A stretch of 22,705 bases of DNA, taken from the IMG/VR virus record IMGVR_UViG_3300046718_000717, positions 1 through 22,705 of that record; one strand, written 5' to 3'. Below are positions 22,455 through 22,705 of the stretch, in pieces. The first letter of the stretch is position 1, and the number at the start of each line of letters is the position of its first letter. This DNA is from a virus. The translations under genes were made by a program, and so were the position numbers. A model generated the notes under the pieces. That model searched no databases and was not told the DNA's origin. It was given only the letters and a program-made list of their open reading frames with translations.

Positions 22455-22705
22455 CTATGCGTTCACGGGCACCGCTGCCTGCGCAGCCGCGGCCGGTTGA
22501 TTCCCATTCGTCGTTGGCACTGGCGGGATGTTGCTCGCACCCGGCTCCGTGTTCACCTTCTCGATCACCGGACTGACGGGCTCCGCGATCGAACCGTCAC
22601 TGAAGCTCGCACCGCGTGGCAGCAGGTAGATACCGTCGTCTGCCGGGACTGACTCCAGGTCAACCATCTTCAGGGCGGCCGCACGGTCGATGATGCCCGC
22701 GGTAA
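22455..22705 (-). CDS. Portal protein, C-terminal part (partial)
   Basis: The frame is open from the right window edge to TAG at 22455. The visible 82 residues begin 'TAGIIDRAAALKMVDLESVP' and 'ADDGIYLLPRGASFSD', a pattern typical of the end of HK97-family portal proteins, where a helix (AGIIDRAAAL) precedes a 'GD..Y.LP' strand. The last 40 residues are Pro/Ala/Asn-rich and probably disordered. The next genes (protease, capsid) support the call. An internal ATG at 22667 is not the start; the gene continues beyond the window. Confidence 0.8.
   Translation of the reverse strand, partial: TAGIIDRAAALKMVDLESVPADDGIYLLPRGASFSDGSIAEPVSPVIEKVNTEPGASNIPPVPTTNGNQPAAAAQAAVPVNA

Overview
The window holds most of the head, tail and lysis region of a tailed double-stranded DNA phage or prophage with HK97-type capsid genes and a long, siphovirus-like tail. 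The DNA is GC-rich and nearly every gene has a purine-rich Shine-Dalgarno (SD) sequence; GTG starts are common. There is no tRNA, integrase, replication gene or bacterial marker gene, so the host can only be guessed as a high-GC bacterium. Virulent phage and prophage cannot be told apart from this window.

From about 22.7 kb down to 0.65 kb all genes lie on the minus strand in standard morphogenetic order. Head: portal C-terminus (cut by the window edge), a small acidic protein, a 55-residue membrane protein, prohead protease, major capsid protein, and two small accessory proteins. Neck: adaptor, stopper-like protein, HK97 gp10-like protein and DUF3168-type tail terminator. Tail: a 58-residue charged protein, the major tail protein, tail assembly chaperones G and GT joined by a programmed -1 frameshift at C CCT TTT, a 1690-residue tape measure protein carrying two cell-wall hydrolase domains, a distal tail protein, a fibre-like protein, and a 1479-residue hub protein with a fused N-terminal glycoside hydrolase. 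Lysis: an 81-residue single-span membrane protein (holin or spanin candidate), a 32-residue membrane peptide, a 128-residue unknown protein and a 437-residue two-domain endolysin. At the far left are the end of a membrane protein gene and a 162-codon unknown gene, both on the plus strand and convergent with the endolysin.

The most unusual content is noncoding. Three hairpins of 52-56 nt (9512-9563, 17308-17361, 17837-17892) lie in gaps between structural genes. Their long outer stems differ in sequence but stay paired. All three keep the same non-pairing internal boxes (ATGTG opposite ACACG) and an inner hairpin. They look like a dispersed structured element, perhaps an mRNA processing or regulatory site. 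Directly beside the third copy, 17908-18002 is a second unexplained segment closed by an 8-bp stem. Further hairpins lie before the endolysin gene, between 19532 and 19644, and over the SD of the gene after the capsid gene.

No gene-free stretch exceeds 300 bases; the longest is 17808-18009.
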